Shown here: in pieces, positions 24,712 through 32,550 of the stretch
How positions within the stretch are numbered: the stretch's first letter is position 1
Layout of the letters: each line of letters starts with the position of its first letter
Source: Micromonospora coriariae
GTDB lineage: Bacteria; Actinomycetota; Actinomycetes; Mycobacteriales; Micromonosporaceae
Assembly (NCBI RefSeq): GCF_900091455.1
Contig: NZ_LT607412.1
Location: 496,001 to 560,000, forward strand
DNA length: 64,000 nucleotides
Reading direction: 5' to 3'
Translations under genes and position numbers: made by a program
The notes under the pieces: model-generated
The model's database searches: none
What the model was told of the DNA's origin: nothing
The model's input: only the letters and a program-made list of their open reading frames with translations

Positions 24712-25734
24712 TCAGCCGGCGGTGGTGAGGTACGCGTCGATCTCCGCGGTGATCCGCTGCTTGCCGGCCGCGTCGAGGAAGGACGCGGCCACCCCGTTGC
24801 GGGCGAGCCCGGCCAGCCCCTGCGGGCCCACCCCGAGCAGCCGGGCCGCCACCGCGTACTCGTCGTTGAGGGTGGTGCCGAACATCGGCGGGTCGTCGGA
24901 GTTGATGGTGACCAGCAGGCCGGCCTCGACCAACCGGGGCAGCGGGTGCTCGTCGAGGCTGGCCACGGCGCGGGTACGCACGTTGGACGTCGGACAGATC
25001 TCCATCCCGATCTGCTGCTCGGCCAGGTAGGCGAGCAGCTCCGGGTCCTGGGCGGCGGAGATGCCGTGCCCGATCCGCTCGGCGCCCAGCTCGTTCAGCG
25101 CGTCCCAGACGGTCTGCGGGCCGGTGGTCTCCCCCGCGTGCGGCACCGAACGCAGTCCCGCCGCGCGGGCCTGGTCGAAGTAGGGCCGGAACTGCGGCCG
25201 GGGTACGCCGATCTCCGGGCCGCCCAGGCCGAAGCTGATCAGCCCGTCGGGGCGCTCGTCCAGCGCGATGCGCAGCGTCTCCTCGGCCGCCGGAAGGCCC
25301 GCCTCGCCCGGAATGTCGAAGCACCAGCGCAGGTCGAGGCCGAAGTCGGCCGAGGCGCGCTTGCGGGCGTCCTCGATGGCCTCGCAGAACGCCGGCGCGG
25401 GGATACCCCGGCGCACGTGCGAGTACGGGGTGATGGTCAGCTCCGCGTACCGGACCTGCTGGCGGGCCAGCTCGCGGGCCACCTCGTGGGTGAGGATCCA
25501 GACGTCCTCGGGGTCACGGATGAGGTCCACCACGCTCAGGTACACCTCGATGAAGTGCGCGAAGTCGCGGAACTCGAAGTAGTTGGCGAGCGCATCCGGG
25601 TCGGCCGGCACCGGGGTGCGTCCCTCATGCCGGGCGGCCAGCTCGGCGACGATGCGGGGCGAGGCGGAGCCGACGTGGTGCACGTGCAGCTCCACCTTGG
25701 GCAGTCCGGCGATGAAGGTGGGCAGGTCGGTCAC
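24712..25734 (-). CDS. Adenosine deaminase-family protein (adenosine or aminofutalosine deaminase)
   Basis: This 340-residue TIM-barrel metal-dependent deaminase has an HxH metal site in VELHVHHVGSASPR near 15-28, the HAGE box carrying the catalytic Glu, HGI for the substrate His and NSDDPPMF for the paired Asp residues. Adenosine to inosine is the default reaction. The HVHHVGSASPR variant replaces the normal HxHLDGS and, to my knowledge, also marks Streptomyces relatives, some of which act on aminodeoxyfutalosine in menaquinone synthesis. It starts at GTG 25734 and overlaps the methyltransferase stop by four bases. Confidence 0.88.
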   Translation of the reverse strand: MTDLPTFIAGLPKVELHVHHVGSASPRIVAELAARHEGRTPVPADPDALANYFEFRDFAHFIEVYLSVVDLIRDPEDVWILTHEVARELARQQVRYAELTITPYSHVRRGIPAPAFCEAIEDARKRASADFGLDLRWCFDIPGEAGLPAAEETLRIALDERPDGLISFGLGGPEIGVPRPQFRPYFDQARAAGLRSVPHAGETTGPQTVWDALNELGAERIGHGISAAQDPELLAYLAEQQIGMEICPTSNVRTRAVASLDEHPLPRLVEAGLLVTINSDDPPMFGTTLNDEYAVAARLLGVGPQGLAGLARNGVAASFLDAAGKQRITAEIDAYLTTAG

Positions 25735-26525
25735 TTGTTCTCCTGGGCACGGTCGCCGGTGCGGGCGACGACGAAGACGCGGCGGAACGGGAAGTACACC
25801 TGACCCTGCCGCACCGGGTACGCGGCGGCGAGTCGTACCCCCAGCTCGGCCCGGAAGGCGGACCAGCCGGCGGCGTCCAGGGCCGCCCGGACCGGGCGCA
25901 GCGCGGTGCCCTCCATCCAGGCCAGCACCGGGTGGTCGGCGGTGGGCCGAACCGGCAGCAGGTGCACGTAGGTAGTCTCCCAGGCGTCCACCGCGCAGCC
26001 GGCACCGGTCAGCAGCTCCGCGTAGTCGGCCGGGTCGTCGACCGGGTCGGCGCGCAGCAACGGGGCCAGTTCGGCCCGCCAGGCCGGCCGGTCGGCGACC
26101 TCGCGCAGCGCCCGGTGCGAGGGAGCGGAGAAGTTGCCCGGGACCTGCATGGCGAGCCAGGCGCCGGCGGGCAGCTCGACCGCCCAGCGTCGCAGCAGGG
26201 CCTGATGGCCCGGCACCCACTGGAGCGCGGCGTTGGTGACCACCACGTCCTCGTCGCCGGCCGGCCGCCAGTCACGCAGGTCGGCGACGGAGAAGTCGAC
26301 CGGGGCATCCAGGGCCGCGGCCCGGTCGATCATCTCCGGCGAGGAGTCGAGACCGACCACCCGGCTCGCGGGCCAGCGCTCGGCGAGGGTGGCGGTGAGC
26401 TGACCGGGACCGCAGCCGAGGTCGACCACTGTGCGGGGCCGTTCGGCCGGGATCCGGGCGACCAGGTCGTGGAACGGCCGGGACCGCTCGTCGCCGTAGC
26501 GCAGGTACGTCGTCGGATCCCACAT
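25731..26525 (-). CDS. tam: Trans-aconitate 2-methyltransferase-like protein
   Basis: The 264-residue class I SAM-dependent methyltransferase begins MWDPTTYLRYGDERSRPFHDLV, typical of Tam. The AdoMet motif I VVDLGCGPGQLT lies at 33-44, and post-motif residues include NAALQWVPGH and AMQVPGNFSAPSHRALRE, which are specific to the family. Tam methylates trans-aconitate to detoxify it. The gene precedes the deaminase and shares a GTGA overlap with it, so they form a two-gene operon. Start ATG 26525. Confidence 0.88.
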   Translation of the reverse strand: MWDPTTYLRYGDERSRPFHDLVARIPAERPRTVVDLGCGPGQLTATLAERWPASRVVGLDSSPEMIDRAAALDAPVDFSVADLRDWRPAGDEDVVVTNAALQWVPGHQALLRRWAVELPAGAWLAMQVPGNFSAPSHRALREVADRPAWRAELAPLLRADPVDDPADYAELLTGAGCAVDAWETTYVHLLPVRPTADHPVLAWMEGTALRPVRAALDAAGWSAFRAELGVRLAAAYPVRQGQVYFPFRRVFVVARTGDRAQENK

Positions 26526-26538
26526 CGTCGCCTCCCAA

Positions 26539-26566
26539 ACCGTACGTCCGTCTTGTTTACCGTACG
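26539..26566. promoter_or_regulatory. Two direct ACCGTACG sites in a divergent gap
   Basis: ACCGTACG occurs at 26539-26546 and 26559-26566, with identical phase 20 bases apart (about two helical turns), in the 83-bp gap between tam (-) and the aldo/keto reductase (+). CGTACG is self-complementary. A regulator binding site is plausible but not shown. Confidence 0.35.
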
Positions 26567-26608
26567 ACTCGCATGGCAGGCCGGCAACCCGATCACTAGG
26601 CTCGGGGC

Positions 26609-27592
26609 ATGGAACAGCGCAGCTTCAACCGGCTCGGCCGGACCGTCGGAATGGTCGGCCTGGGCGCCTGGCAGCTCGGCGCGGACTGGGGCACCGTCAG
26701 CGAGGACGACGCGATGGCCGTGCTGGCCGCCGCCGTGGACGCCGGGGTCACCTTCCTGGACACTGCCGACGTGTACGGCGACGGCCGCAGCGAGCAGCTG
26801 ATCGGCCGCTTCCTGCGTTCCCGGCCCGACGCCGGGCTGACCGTCGCCACCAAGATGGGTCGCCGGGTCGAGCAGCGGCCGGAGGCGTACACCCTGGCCA
26901 ACTTCCGGCAGTGGACCGACCGGTCCCGCGTCAACCTGGGGATGGACACCCTGGACCTGGTCCAGCTGCACTGCCCGCCCACGGCCGTCTTCGCCGACGA
27001 CGCGGTCTTCGACGCCCTGGACACCCTCGTCGCCGAGAAGGCCATCGCCGGGTACGGCGTCAGCGTGGAGACCTGCGACCAGGCGCTCACCGCGATCGCC
27101 CGGCCCGGGGTGGCCAGCGTCCAGATCATCCTCAACGCCGTCCGGCACAAGCCGCTGGAGCAGGTGCTGCCGGCCGCCGCGGCCGCCGGGGTGGGCATCA
27201 TCGCCCGCGTGCCGCTGGCCAGCGGCCTGCTCTCCGGCCGCTACGACGAGCACACCCAATTCCCCGCCGACGACCACCGCAACTACAACCGGCACGGCGA
27301 GGCGTTCGACGTCGGCGAGACGTTCTCCGGCGTCGACTTCGAGCGGGGGTTGGCCGCCGTACGCCGGCTGGCGCCGCTTGTCTACGCGGACCGCACGATG
27401 GCGCAGTTCGCGCTGCGCTGGGTGCTGGACCAGCCGGGCGTCACCGTCGTCATCCCCGGCGCCCGCGACGCCGACCAGGCCCGGCGTAACGCGGCCGCGG
27501 CCGACCTGCCGCCACTCGCGGCGGAGCAGTTGGCCGGCGTGCGCGAGGTCTACGACGAGCTGATCCGCCCGCAGGTGCACGACCGGTGGTGA
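26609..27592 (+). CDS. Aldo/keto reductase
   Basis: The 327-residue TIM-barrel reductase has FLDTADVYGDGRSEQLIG (Asp, Tyr) near 50-67, VATKMG (Lys) and LVQLHCPP (His) as active-site landmarks, and a C-terminal VVIPGARDADQARRN NADP-binding stretch. It starts at ATG 26609. It is not a copy of the other aldo/keto reductase in the window; they share only family motifs. It is divergent from the tam-deaminase operon. The substrate is unknown. Confidence 0.9.
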   Translation: MEQRSFNRLGRTVGMVGLGAWQLGADWGTVSEDDAMAVLAAAVDAGVTFLDTADVYGDGRSEQLIGRFLRSRPDAGLTVATKMGRRVEQRPEAYTLANFRQWTDRSRVNLGMDTLDLVQLHCPPTAVFADDAVFDALDTLVAEKAIAGYGVSVETCDQALTAIARPGVASVQIILNAVRHKPLEQVLPAAAAAGVGIIARVPLASGLLSGRYDEHTQFPADDHRNYNRHGEAFDVGETFSGVDFERGLAAVRRLAPLVYADRTMAQFALRWVLDQPGVTVVIPGARDADQARRNAAAADLPPLAAEQLAGVREVYDELIRPQVHDRW

Positions 27593-27686
27593 CCCGCGCA
27601 CCCCGGGTGCTCGCACCGCGTCGCCCGACCGGCGATGATGGCCGGGCGGGGCGGCGCTCCGCCCGGTCCGGCTCAGAGGGGGCGCG

Positions 27687-27881
27687 ATGAGGGGTTGGCT
27701 TGCGCTCACCCTCGGCCTGCTGGCGGTCGTGATCGGTGCGGTGTGGACGGTGCAGGGCCTGGGCTACGTCAGCGGCAGTGTGATGACCGACGAGCGGCTC
27801 TGGGTGGTGCTCGGCCCGATCGTGGCCCTGGTCGGGCTGGTGCTGCTCTGGTTGGGCCTGCGCTCGCGCCGTCGACAGTGA
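27687..27881 (+). CDS. Small two-helix membrane protein
   Basis: The 64-residue protein has a membrane segment at the N terminus (WLALTLGLLAVVIGAVWTVQGLG), a short loop with SGSVMTDERLW, and a second segment (VVLGPIVALVGLVLLWLGL) ending in a basic SRRRQ tail. GGGGGCG at about 27677-27683 precedes ATG 27687. The family is common and uncharacterised in actinobacteria. A hairpin follows 48 bases after the stop and is shared with the cold-shock gene. Confidence 0.75.
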   Translation: MRGWLALTLGLLAVVIGAVWTVQGLGYVSGSVMTDERLWVVLGPIVALVGLVLLWLGLRSRRRQ

Positions 27882-27928
27882 CCCGGCGACTCCACAGTGG
27901 CGCTGGCGCTGCGCCCCGGGACGTGGAA

Positions 27929-27958
27929 AGCCCCGCATCCCGGACGGGATGCGGGGCT
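27929..27958. terminator. Hairpin between membrane protein and cold-shock gene
   Basis: A 14-bp inverted repeat (27929-27942 and 27945-27958; a tight centre means the real loop is about 4-6 bases) lies between the small membrane protein (+) and the cold-shock gene (-). Confidence 0.75.
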
Positions 27959-28014
27959 ACACAACGACCCCTGGCCGGATCGTCCCACTGGCCGGCGGGG
28001 GCCGGCCACACTAC

Positions 28015-28218
28015 TCAGATGGGACGGACCTGCTCGGCCTGCGGGCCCTTCTGACCCTGAGCGATCTCGAACTCCACCCGCTGGTTCTCCTCCAGCGTGC
28101 GGTAGCCGCTGGTCTGGATGGCCGAGAAGTGGACGAACACGTCAGCACCCCCGCCGTCGACGGTGATGAAGCCGAAGCCCTTGTCAGCGTTGAACCACTT
28201 CACGGTTCCCTGCGCCAT
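28015..28218 (-). CDS. Cold-shock protein CspA family
   Basis: The 67-residue single-strand nucleic acid-binding protein carries both RNA-binding motifs: KGFGFI and VFVHFSAIQ. The normal length is 66-70. GAAGGAGA on the minus strand lies about 7 bases before ATG 28218. A 287-bp stretch without a gene lies upstream, unusually rich in A and T for the window, and probably holds a long 5' untranslated region, as in other csp genes, though no defined cold box was recognised. Confidence 0.95.
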   Translation of the reverse strand: MAQGTVKWFNADKGFGFITVDGGGADVFVHFSAIQTSGYRTLEENQRVEFEIAQGQKGPQAEQVRPI

Positions 28219-28457
28219 GTGTATCTCCTTCTAAAACTGGCGGCCGTGCACGCCGTGCGGCCGATTGGCCGTTTTCGAGCAGCGGCGTCTGAGGCGGCCC
28301 CACGAAGGAGACTTCTCTCAACCCACGCCATCTCGCAACAGCGGCAACAGCAAATCACGTACGCAAAAACTCTGCACGACCTCTCCGACGAATTTCTCCG
28401 ACATGTGACCTGACGGATGCCCGAGATCCGCTAGGCGGTGCGCGCCGCCATGCGAAA

Positions 28458-28489
28458 GGCCCCCTTCCCGTCGATACGGGAAGGGGGCC
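28458..28489. terminator. Hairpin after the DUF4235 gene
   Basis: A perfect 14-bp inverted repeat (28458-28471 and 28476-28489) with a 4-base loop lies 16 bases after the DUF4235 stop on the minus strand. It ends the three-gene unit that starts at 29580. Confidence 0.8.
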
Positions 28490-28505
28490 GATGTCGCTGC
28501 GCTGG

Positions 28506-28778
28506 TCAGTCCGGCCAGTGGCCGGTCATCCGGCGGACGCCGACCGCGCCGCCCCGGTCCACTGCGGCCCGGACCACCGCGAAGATGGCCCCCTGCAACG
28601 CCGCTGCGGCCAGGATCTCGCCCCAGCCACGGTCCTCGTCCGTGGCGTTGGGCGCCTCGCCGTCGCCGGCGGTGACCTTCCAGACCTGCCGGAAGATCGC
28701 ACCTGCCACCGCACCGGCGGCAATACCCAGCAGCACGCCGGCCGGTCGGTACGCGACCCTGCTGATGCCCTTGCTCAC
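28506..28778 (-). CDS. DUF4235 small membrane protein
   Basis: The 90-residue protein starts MSKGISRVAYRPAGVLLGIAAGAVAGAIFRQVWK, with one membrane segment, and has a second hydrophobic stretch (WGEILAAAALQGAIFAVVRAAVD). This matches DUF4235. It is the last gene of a three-gene unit with the DUF3618 and holin-X-like genes; its ATG overlaps the DUF3618 stop by four bases. The function is unknown, but the group is common in actinobacteria as an apparent envelope set. Confidence 0.85.
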   Translation of the reverse strand: MSKGISRVAYRPAGVLLGIAAGAVAGAIFRQVWKVTAGDGEAPNATDEDRGWGEILAAAALQGAIFAVVRAAVDRGGAVGVRRMTGHWPD

Positions 28779-29149
28779 CTACGCCTCCCCCGCACGATCA
28801 TCAGCACCACCACGGTGGCCACCGCACCGGCGGCGATGGCCGCCCATGGCACCGGGTTGCGTCGAACCAGTTCGCCCTTCTCGTGGGCCTGCGCGCGCAC
28901 CAGCCCGCCCTTCTCGTGGGCCTGTGCCCGCGCCGACTCCGCGCGGCGTACGGCCTGCCCGCGGACCCGCGCCACGGTCTGCGCCGCCTGCTCGCGCATC
29001 CGCTCCCGCGCCTGCCCGGCGGACTCCTTCAGTCGCGCCTTGACGTCCGCCTTGGCGGCCAGCGCCTCCATCGTCTCGCCCAACTCGACCCGGGTGCGAC
29101 GGATCTCCTCGCGGAGCGCCTCGGTGTCGCCGGTCCCGTTGCCCGTCAT
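28775..29149 (-). CDS. DUF3618 membrane protein with an internal repeat
   Basis: The 124-residue protein has the DUF3618 N-terminal pattern (EALREEIRRTRVELGETMEALAAKADVKARL), a long Arg/Ala-rich helical middle and a C-terminal membrane segment (WAAIAAGAVATVVVLMIV) followed by RGRRR. An 11-residue unit is duplicated near the end of the helix (AQAHEKGGLVR, then AQAHEKGELVR), with the 19-base direct repeats 28873-28891 and 28906-28924. It overlaps both neighbours by four bases. Confidence 0.85.
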   Translation of the reverse strand: MTGNGTGDTEALREEIRRTRVELGETMEALAAKADVKARLKESAGQARERMREQAAQTVARVRGQAVRRAESARAQAHEKGGLVRAQAHEKGELVRRNPVPWAAIAAGAVATVVVLMIVRGRRR

Positions 29150-29580
29150 CCCCGTCCCCTGTCCTTCACGGCGGCGGCGACGGTGTCCACGTCAGCGCGG
29201 ATGCTGCGGACCGTGACCGCCGGAACCGGCGGGACCGCACGGCTGACCTGCTTCTTGCCCACCAGGGCGAGGATGCCGGCCACAAGGAAGAGGGCCACCG
29301 CCACGATCAGCGCGGCGGCCCAGGCGGGCAGCACCAGGTCGAGCAGCAGGATCGCGGTGGCGACCAGGGCGCCCAGCCCGAAGAAGGCGAGCGCGCCGCC
29401 GGCGCCGAACAGACCGATCCCGATGCCGGCGTGCTTGCCCTTCTGGGTCAACTCCGCCCGGGCCAGCATCAGTTCGTCCCGCACCAGGCGGGAGACCTGC
29501 TCGGCGGCCCGCTGCACCAACTCGGCGGTGGAGGGCTCGCTCCCGTTCTGCGATGTGCGGGCATTCGCCACATCAGCCAT
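29146..29580 (-). CDS. Holin-X / DUF1469-like membrane protein
   Basis: The 144-residue protein has a soluble N-terminal helix ending in VRDELMLARAELTQKGKHAGIGIGLFG and two membrane segments (about 68-118). This matches the actinobacterial holin superfamily III / DUF1469 group. The name holin is by similarity only; no phage genes are near. It heads a unit of three overlapping genes (with DUF3618 and DUF4235). The likely role is in membrane or envelope maintenance, unproven. Confidence 0.85.
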   Translation of the reverse strand: MADVANARTSQNGSEPSTAELVQRAAEQVSRLVRDELMLARAELTQKGKHAGIGIGLFGAGGALAFFGLGALVATAILLLDLVLPAWAAALIVAVALFLVAGILALVGKKQVSRAVPPVPAVTVRSIRADVDTVAAAVKDRGRG

Positions 29581-29916
29581 GCTGTCCTCCTTTCCTCATC
29601 ACCGCGCTGTATGCCCGGAGTCGGCGTCCGTCAATCCTAAAGCGCGCCTACCCGGTCGCCGTTCCTGTCGTCCGGTTCTGCGCCCCGGCGCGGCGTCCGT
29701 CCGCCTCGATCAGGGTAGAGACATCCGGCAGCAGGTCCCCCGCCTAAGCCCGGTCAAACCTCTTCCCGCCCCACCAACGCCCCGCCCAGCCCCCCGGACA
29801 CGCCCGGGCCCCACCCTCACCCCCGTTGATCATGAAGTTGGCGGCACGACACGCCGTTGCCGGCGTCGCCAACTTCATGATCAACGGGGAGAGCCGGGCC
29901 GGGAGGGGTGCCGGGG
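29581..29916. other. Gene-free region between holin-X-like and MscS genes
   Basis: These 336 bases have no credible gene. The first 100 bases upstream of the holin-X-like gene probably hold its promoter. The right half holds a large nested hairpin (29821-29889, listed separately) close to the MscS stop. Confidence 0.7.
29821..29889. repeat. Nested palindrome with 23-bp perfect arms
   Basis: Arms at 29821-29843 and 29867-29889 are perfectly complementary over 23 bp and contain GTTGATCATGAAGTTGG. Between them a second small hairpin stands at 29851-29866 (ACGCCG/CGGCGT). The element ends 27 bases from the MscS stop. It is much longer than needed for a terminator and may belong to a repeat family of this genus. 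Confidence 0.8.
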
Positions 29917-31110
29917 TCAGGGGCGGGAGGAAGAGGAACTGGTTTCTTCGGGGCCGATGAAGGCTTCGCTGCGGGCGTCGCCGTCGTCGCTGCCGCCGAA
30001 GACGCGGGCGTCGTCGGGAACCTCGGTGCGGCGCTCGGGCCGGCGTGGCCGCACCCACTGCCAGGGCAGGTTGCTGCCGGCGTCGCCCAGCTCGGTGCGC
30101 AACCGGGGCATCGCGGTGGGGCGGTTGTCCCGGATCCACGCCACCAGGTGCTCGCGGACCAGGCAGCGCAGGTCCCACAGGCTGCCGGCGTCGGCGGCGC
30201 TGACCAGCGCGCGCAGCCGGACCATCCCGCCGGTGGCGTCGGTCACCTGCAGCACGCAGACCCGGCCGTCCCACAGCTCGGTGCCCTCCACCAGGCGGCG
30301 CAGCTCCTCCCGCATGGTCTGTACCGGGACCGCCCAGTCCACGTCGAACTCGGCGGTGCCGAGCACCGCCGCCTCGGTCCGTGTCCAGTTCTGGAACGGC
30401 TTGCTGGTGAAGTACGAGGTGGGCAGGATCAGCCGTCGGTCGTCCCAGATCTGCACCACCACGTAACTGAGGGTCAGCTCCTCGATCCGGCCCCACTCCC
30501 CCTCGACGACCACCACGTCGTCGAGCCGGACCGCGTCGCTGAAGGCGAGCTGGAGGCCGGCGAACACGTTGCCGAGCAGGCTCTGCGCGGCCAGCGCGGC
30601 GACCACACCGACCACACCGGCGGAGGTCAGCACGCCGGCGCCGATGCCGCGCACACTGGGGAACGTCATCAGCATCACGCCGACGGCCAGGATCACGATC
30701 ACCGCGATGGTCAGCCGGCGCAGCATCACCACCTGGGTCCGTACCCGCCGGGCGTGCCGGTTGTCCGGCACGTCGACCCGGAACCGGGCCAGCGCGGTGT
30801 CCTCCACGACAACCAGCAGGGCGGCCACCAGCCAGGCCACGGTGGCGATGACGCCGAGGACGAGCAGGTGCAGCAGCAGCCGCCGCCAGCCCTCGCCGAC
30901 CGCGTATCCGGTGCTGAACCGGGCGGCGAACTGCACGGCCAGGACCGTCGCGGCGACCTGGAACGGCCGGTGCGCGTGGTCGGTCAGCTCGGTCATCAGC
31001 AGCGACCGGCGGCCGAACCGCCGCACGACCCGGTGGACGACCTCAACCAGGAACAGGGCGACCGCCGCCGCGGCGAGCGCGGCGACGGCCGTTTCGAGGT
31101 AACTCTGCAC
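29917..31110 (-). CDS. MscS-family mechanosensitive channel protein
   Basis: The 397-residue membrane protein has about five hydrophobic segments in the first 200 residues (LETAVAALAAAAVALFLVEV, and later VVAALAAQSLLGNVFAGLQLAF, the pore-lining helix). A soluble MscS beta-domain follows (RLDDVVVVEGEWGRIEELTLSYVVV) and a charged C-terminal tail. It probably opens under membrane tension and releases solutes. The start GTG 31110 (MQSYLETAV) is chosen because GGAGGGGAG stands about 10 bases upstream; an ATG at 31161 is possible. Confidence 0.85.
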   Translation of the reverse strand: MQSYLETAVAALAAAAVALFLVEVVHRVVRRFGRRSLLMTELTDHAHRPFQVAATVLAVQFAARFSTGYAVGEGWRRLLLHLLVLGVIATVAWLVAALLVVVEDTALARFRVDVPDNRHARRVRTQVVMLRRLTIAVIVILAVGVMLMTFPSVRGIGAGVLTSAGVVGVVAALAAQSLLGNVFAGLQLAFSDAVRLDDVVVVEGEWGRIEELTLSYVVVQIWDDRRLILPTSYFTSKPFQNWTRTEAAVLGTAEFDVDWAVPVQTMREELRRLVEGTELWDGRVCVLQVTDATGGMVRLRALVSAADAGSLWDLRCLVREHLVAWIRDNRPTAMPRLRTELGDAGSNLPWQWVRPRRPERRTEVPDDARVFGGSDDGDARSEAFIGPEETSSSSSRP

Positions 31111-31191
31111 GTGGGTGGTGCTCCCCTCCGCCGAGCGGCAGTGCTTCGGGCAAAAGCCCAACAGTGCCCGGCGTCTGCGGAATCGACCAGG

Positions 31192-32013
31192 TCAGACCTT
31201 GCGGTACCGGGACTGGAGGAAGCAGTAGAGGCCGAAGGCGGCGATGCCGAGGGCCACCAGGGTCAGCAGGAGCGTGCCGTACGACTGCTCGCGCAGCGTG
31301 TGCAGCGCGGCATCCAGGCCACGGGCCTTCTCCGGGTCGTAGTTCACCGCGGCCACGATGACCAGCAGGCCGGCGATGCCGTACGCGATGCCCTTGGCGA
31401 CGTACCCGGCGATGCCCAACCGGCGGGCCAGCTTGCGGGTCTTCGGGCTCATCTCGCCGGTCTTCAGGTGCTTCTCGAACCGCTTGATCAGGCCGTAGAT
31501 CACCAGACCCAGACCGATCGCGGCGAGCACCAGCCCGGCCAGGCCGACCAGCCAACGACCACCGCTGGATGTCATCAGCTTGCCGGTCAACGCCTCCTGC
31601 TGGTCGGCGCTGTTCGACCCGACGTCCTTGAAGACCTTGAACGCGGTCCAGGCGAAGTAGAGGTAGACGATGGTGCGGCCGGCCGAGGCGAGCCGCTCCA
31701 CGACCCGCTCCCTGCCCCGCTCGGCGCGGTGCCCCACCGCCGCCTCCAGCGCCTGCCAGATCGCCATCGCGAGCAGGCCCACAGCGGTGGCGATGACCAG
31801 GAACTTGCCCAGCGGCTGCTCGGCGAGGGTCCGCAGGGCGCCGGACTGGTCGCCGTCGTCGGACGACGTCCCGAACGCGATCTGCAACGCCAGCCAGGCG
31901 AAGAGCAGGTGCACGATGCCGTAGCCGATGAAGCCGGCCCGGGCGAGGAGTTCCAGCCACCGGCTGTCCGCCGTACGGGAGGCGGTGGCTTCGGCGCTAC
32001 GGGTGAGTGACAT
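31192..32013 (-). CDS. DUF1206 membrane protein
   Basis: The 273-residue protein has six membrane segments arranged as three similar pairs of about 70 residues; each begins with a pattern like LARAGFIGYGIVHLLFAWLA, LASAGRTIVYLYFAWTAFK, and LGIAGYVAKGIAYGIAGLL. This is the DUF1206 repeat. Start ATG 32013 (MSLTRSAEATAS). It lies 81 bases before the MscS gene on the same strand; the two may be co-transcribed. Function unknown. Confidence 0.85.
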   Translation of the reverse strand: MSLTRSAEATASRTADSRWLELLARAGFIGYGIVHLLFAWLALQIAFGTSSDDGDQSGALRTLAEQPLGKFLVIATAVGLLAMAIWQALEAAVGHRAERGRERVVERLASAGRTIVYLYFAWTAFKVFKDVGSNSADQQEALTGKLMTSSGGRWLVGLAGLVLAAIGLGLVIYGLIKRFEKHLKTGEMSPKTRKLARRLGIAGYVAKGIAYGIAGLLVIVAAVNYDPEKARGLDAALHTLREQSYGTLLLTLVALGIAAFGLYCFLQSRYRKV

Positions 32014-32072
32014 GCGGCCACAATCTCCGATTCCGGAGATCCCCAAACGTCGGCCACCGCCGCCCGCCCAGG

Positions 32073-32438
32073 TCAGTTGCCAGGGTTGCGCGAAACGCGA
32101 ATTTTGACCTGCTGGTCGGTGACGCTGTCCAGCGTGACCGCGAAGCCCCCGGCCTCGGTGGCCTGCTGACCGGTGGTGAGGGTGAGCTGCTCTCCGGCGA
32201 CCTCGACGGTCACCTGGTCACCCTCTGCGCCGACCAGTTTGGCATCGACGCCCAGGATGGAGGCGCTCGCGTCGACACCCCGCTCGAAGGTGACCGTGCA
32301 GGCGTCCAGCCCACAGTCGGTGGAGGCGCCCTGCGAACTGCAGCCGGCGAGTACGACGAGGCCGAGCGCCAGAGCGGCGAACAGGCCGGCGGCGCGGCGG
32401 ACGGGGGACAACGGGATGGTGGCGGGTCGGTTCGTCAC
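32073..32438 (-). CDS. Small secreted lipoprotein, unknown function
   Basis: The 121-residue protein has a lipoprotein signal with the lipobox in LVVLAGCSSQ. The mature part is small and beta-rich, with a CGLDACTVTFERGV pair of Cys that may form a disulfide, and it ends near IRVSRNPGN. GTG 32438 is taken as start; GAGG lies before it. A longer frame to 32573 would run into the divergent class V gene. The function is unknown. Confidence 0.8.
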   Translation of the reverse strand: MTNRPATIPLSPVRRAAGLFAALALGLVVLAGCSSQGASTDCGLDACTVTFERGVDASASILGVDAKLVGAEGDQVTVEVAGEQLTLTTGQQATEAGGFAVTLDSVTDQQVKIRVSRNPGN

Positions 32439-32550
32439 CTCGCCAAGAGTACGAGACGACCGCGAGAACGCCGCCGGCCGGTGATCATCGGGACGGCGGC
32501 CCTCCCGGGGGCGGGCGGGACCGGTCCGGGCACCGGCTAGGGTCCGGGAC

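Noticed and set aside
28506..29580. Prophage because of a holin-like protein
   Set aside because: No integrase, capsid, tail or lysin genes are near, and the set is common as a chromosomal unit.
29908..32010. A 700-codon plus-strand frame opposite the MscS and DUF1206 genes
   Set aside because: It is antisense to two good membrane protein genes and has no motif.
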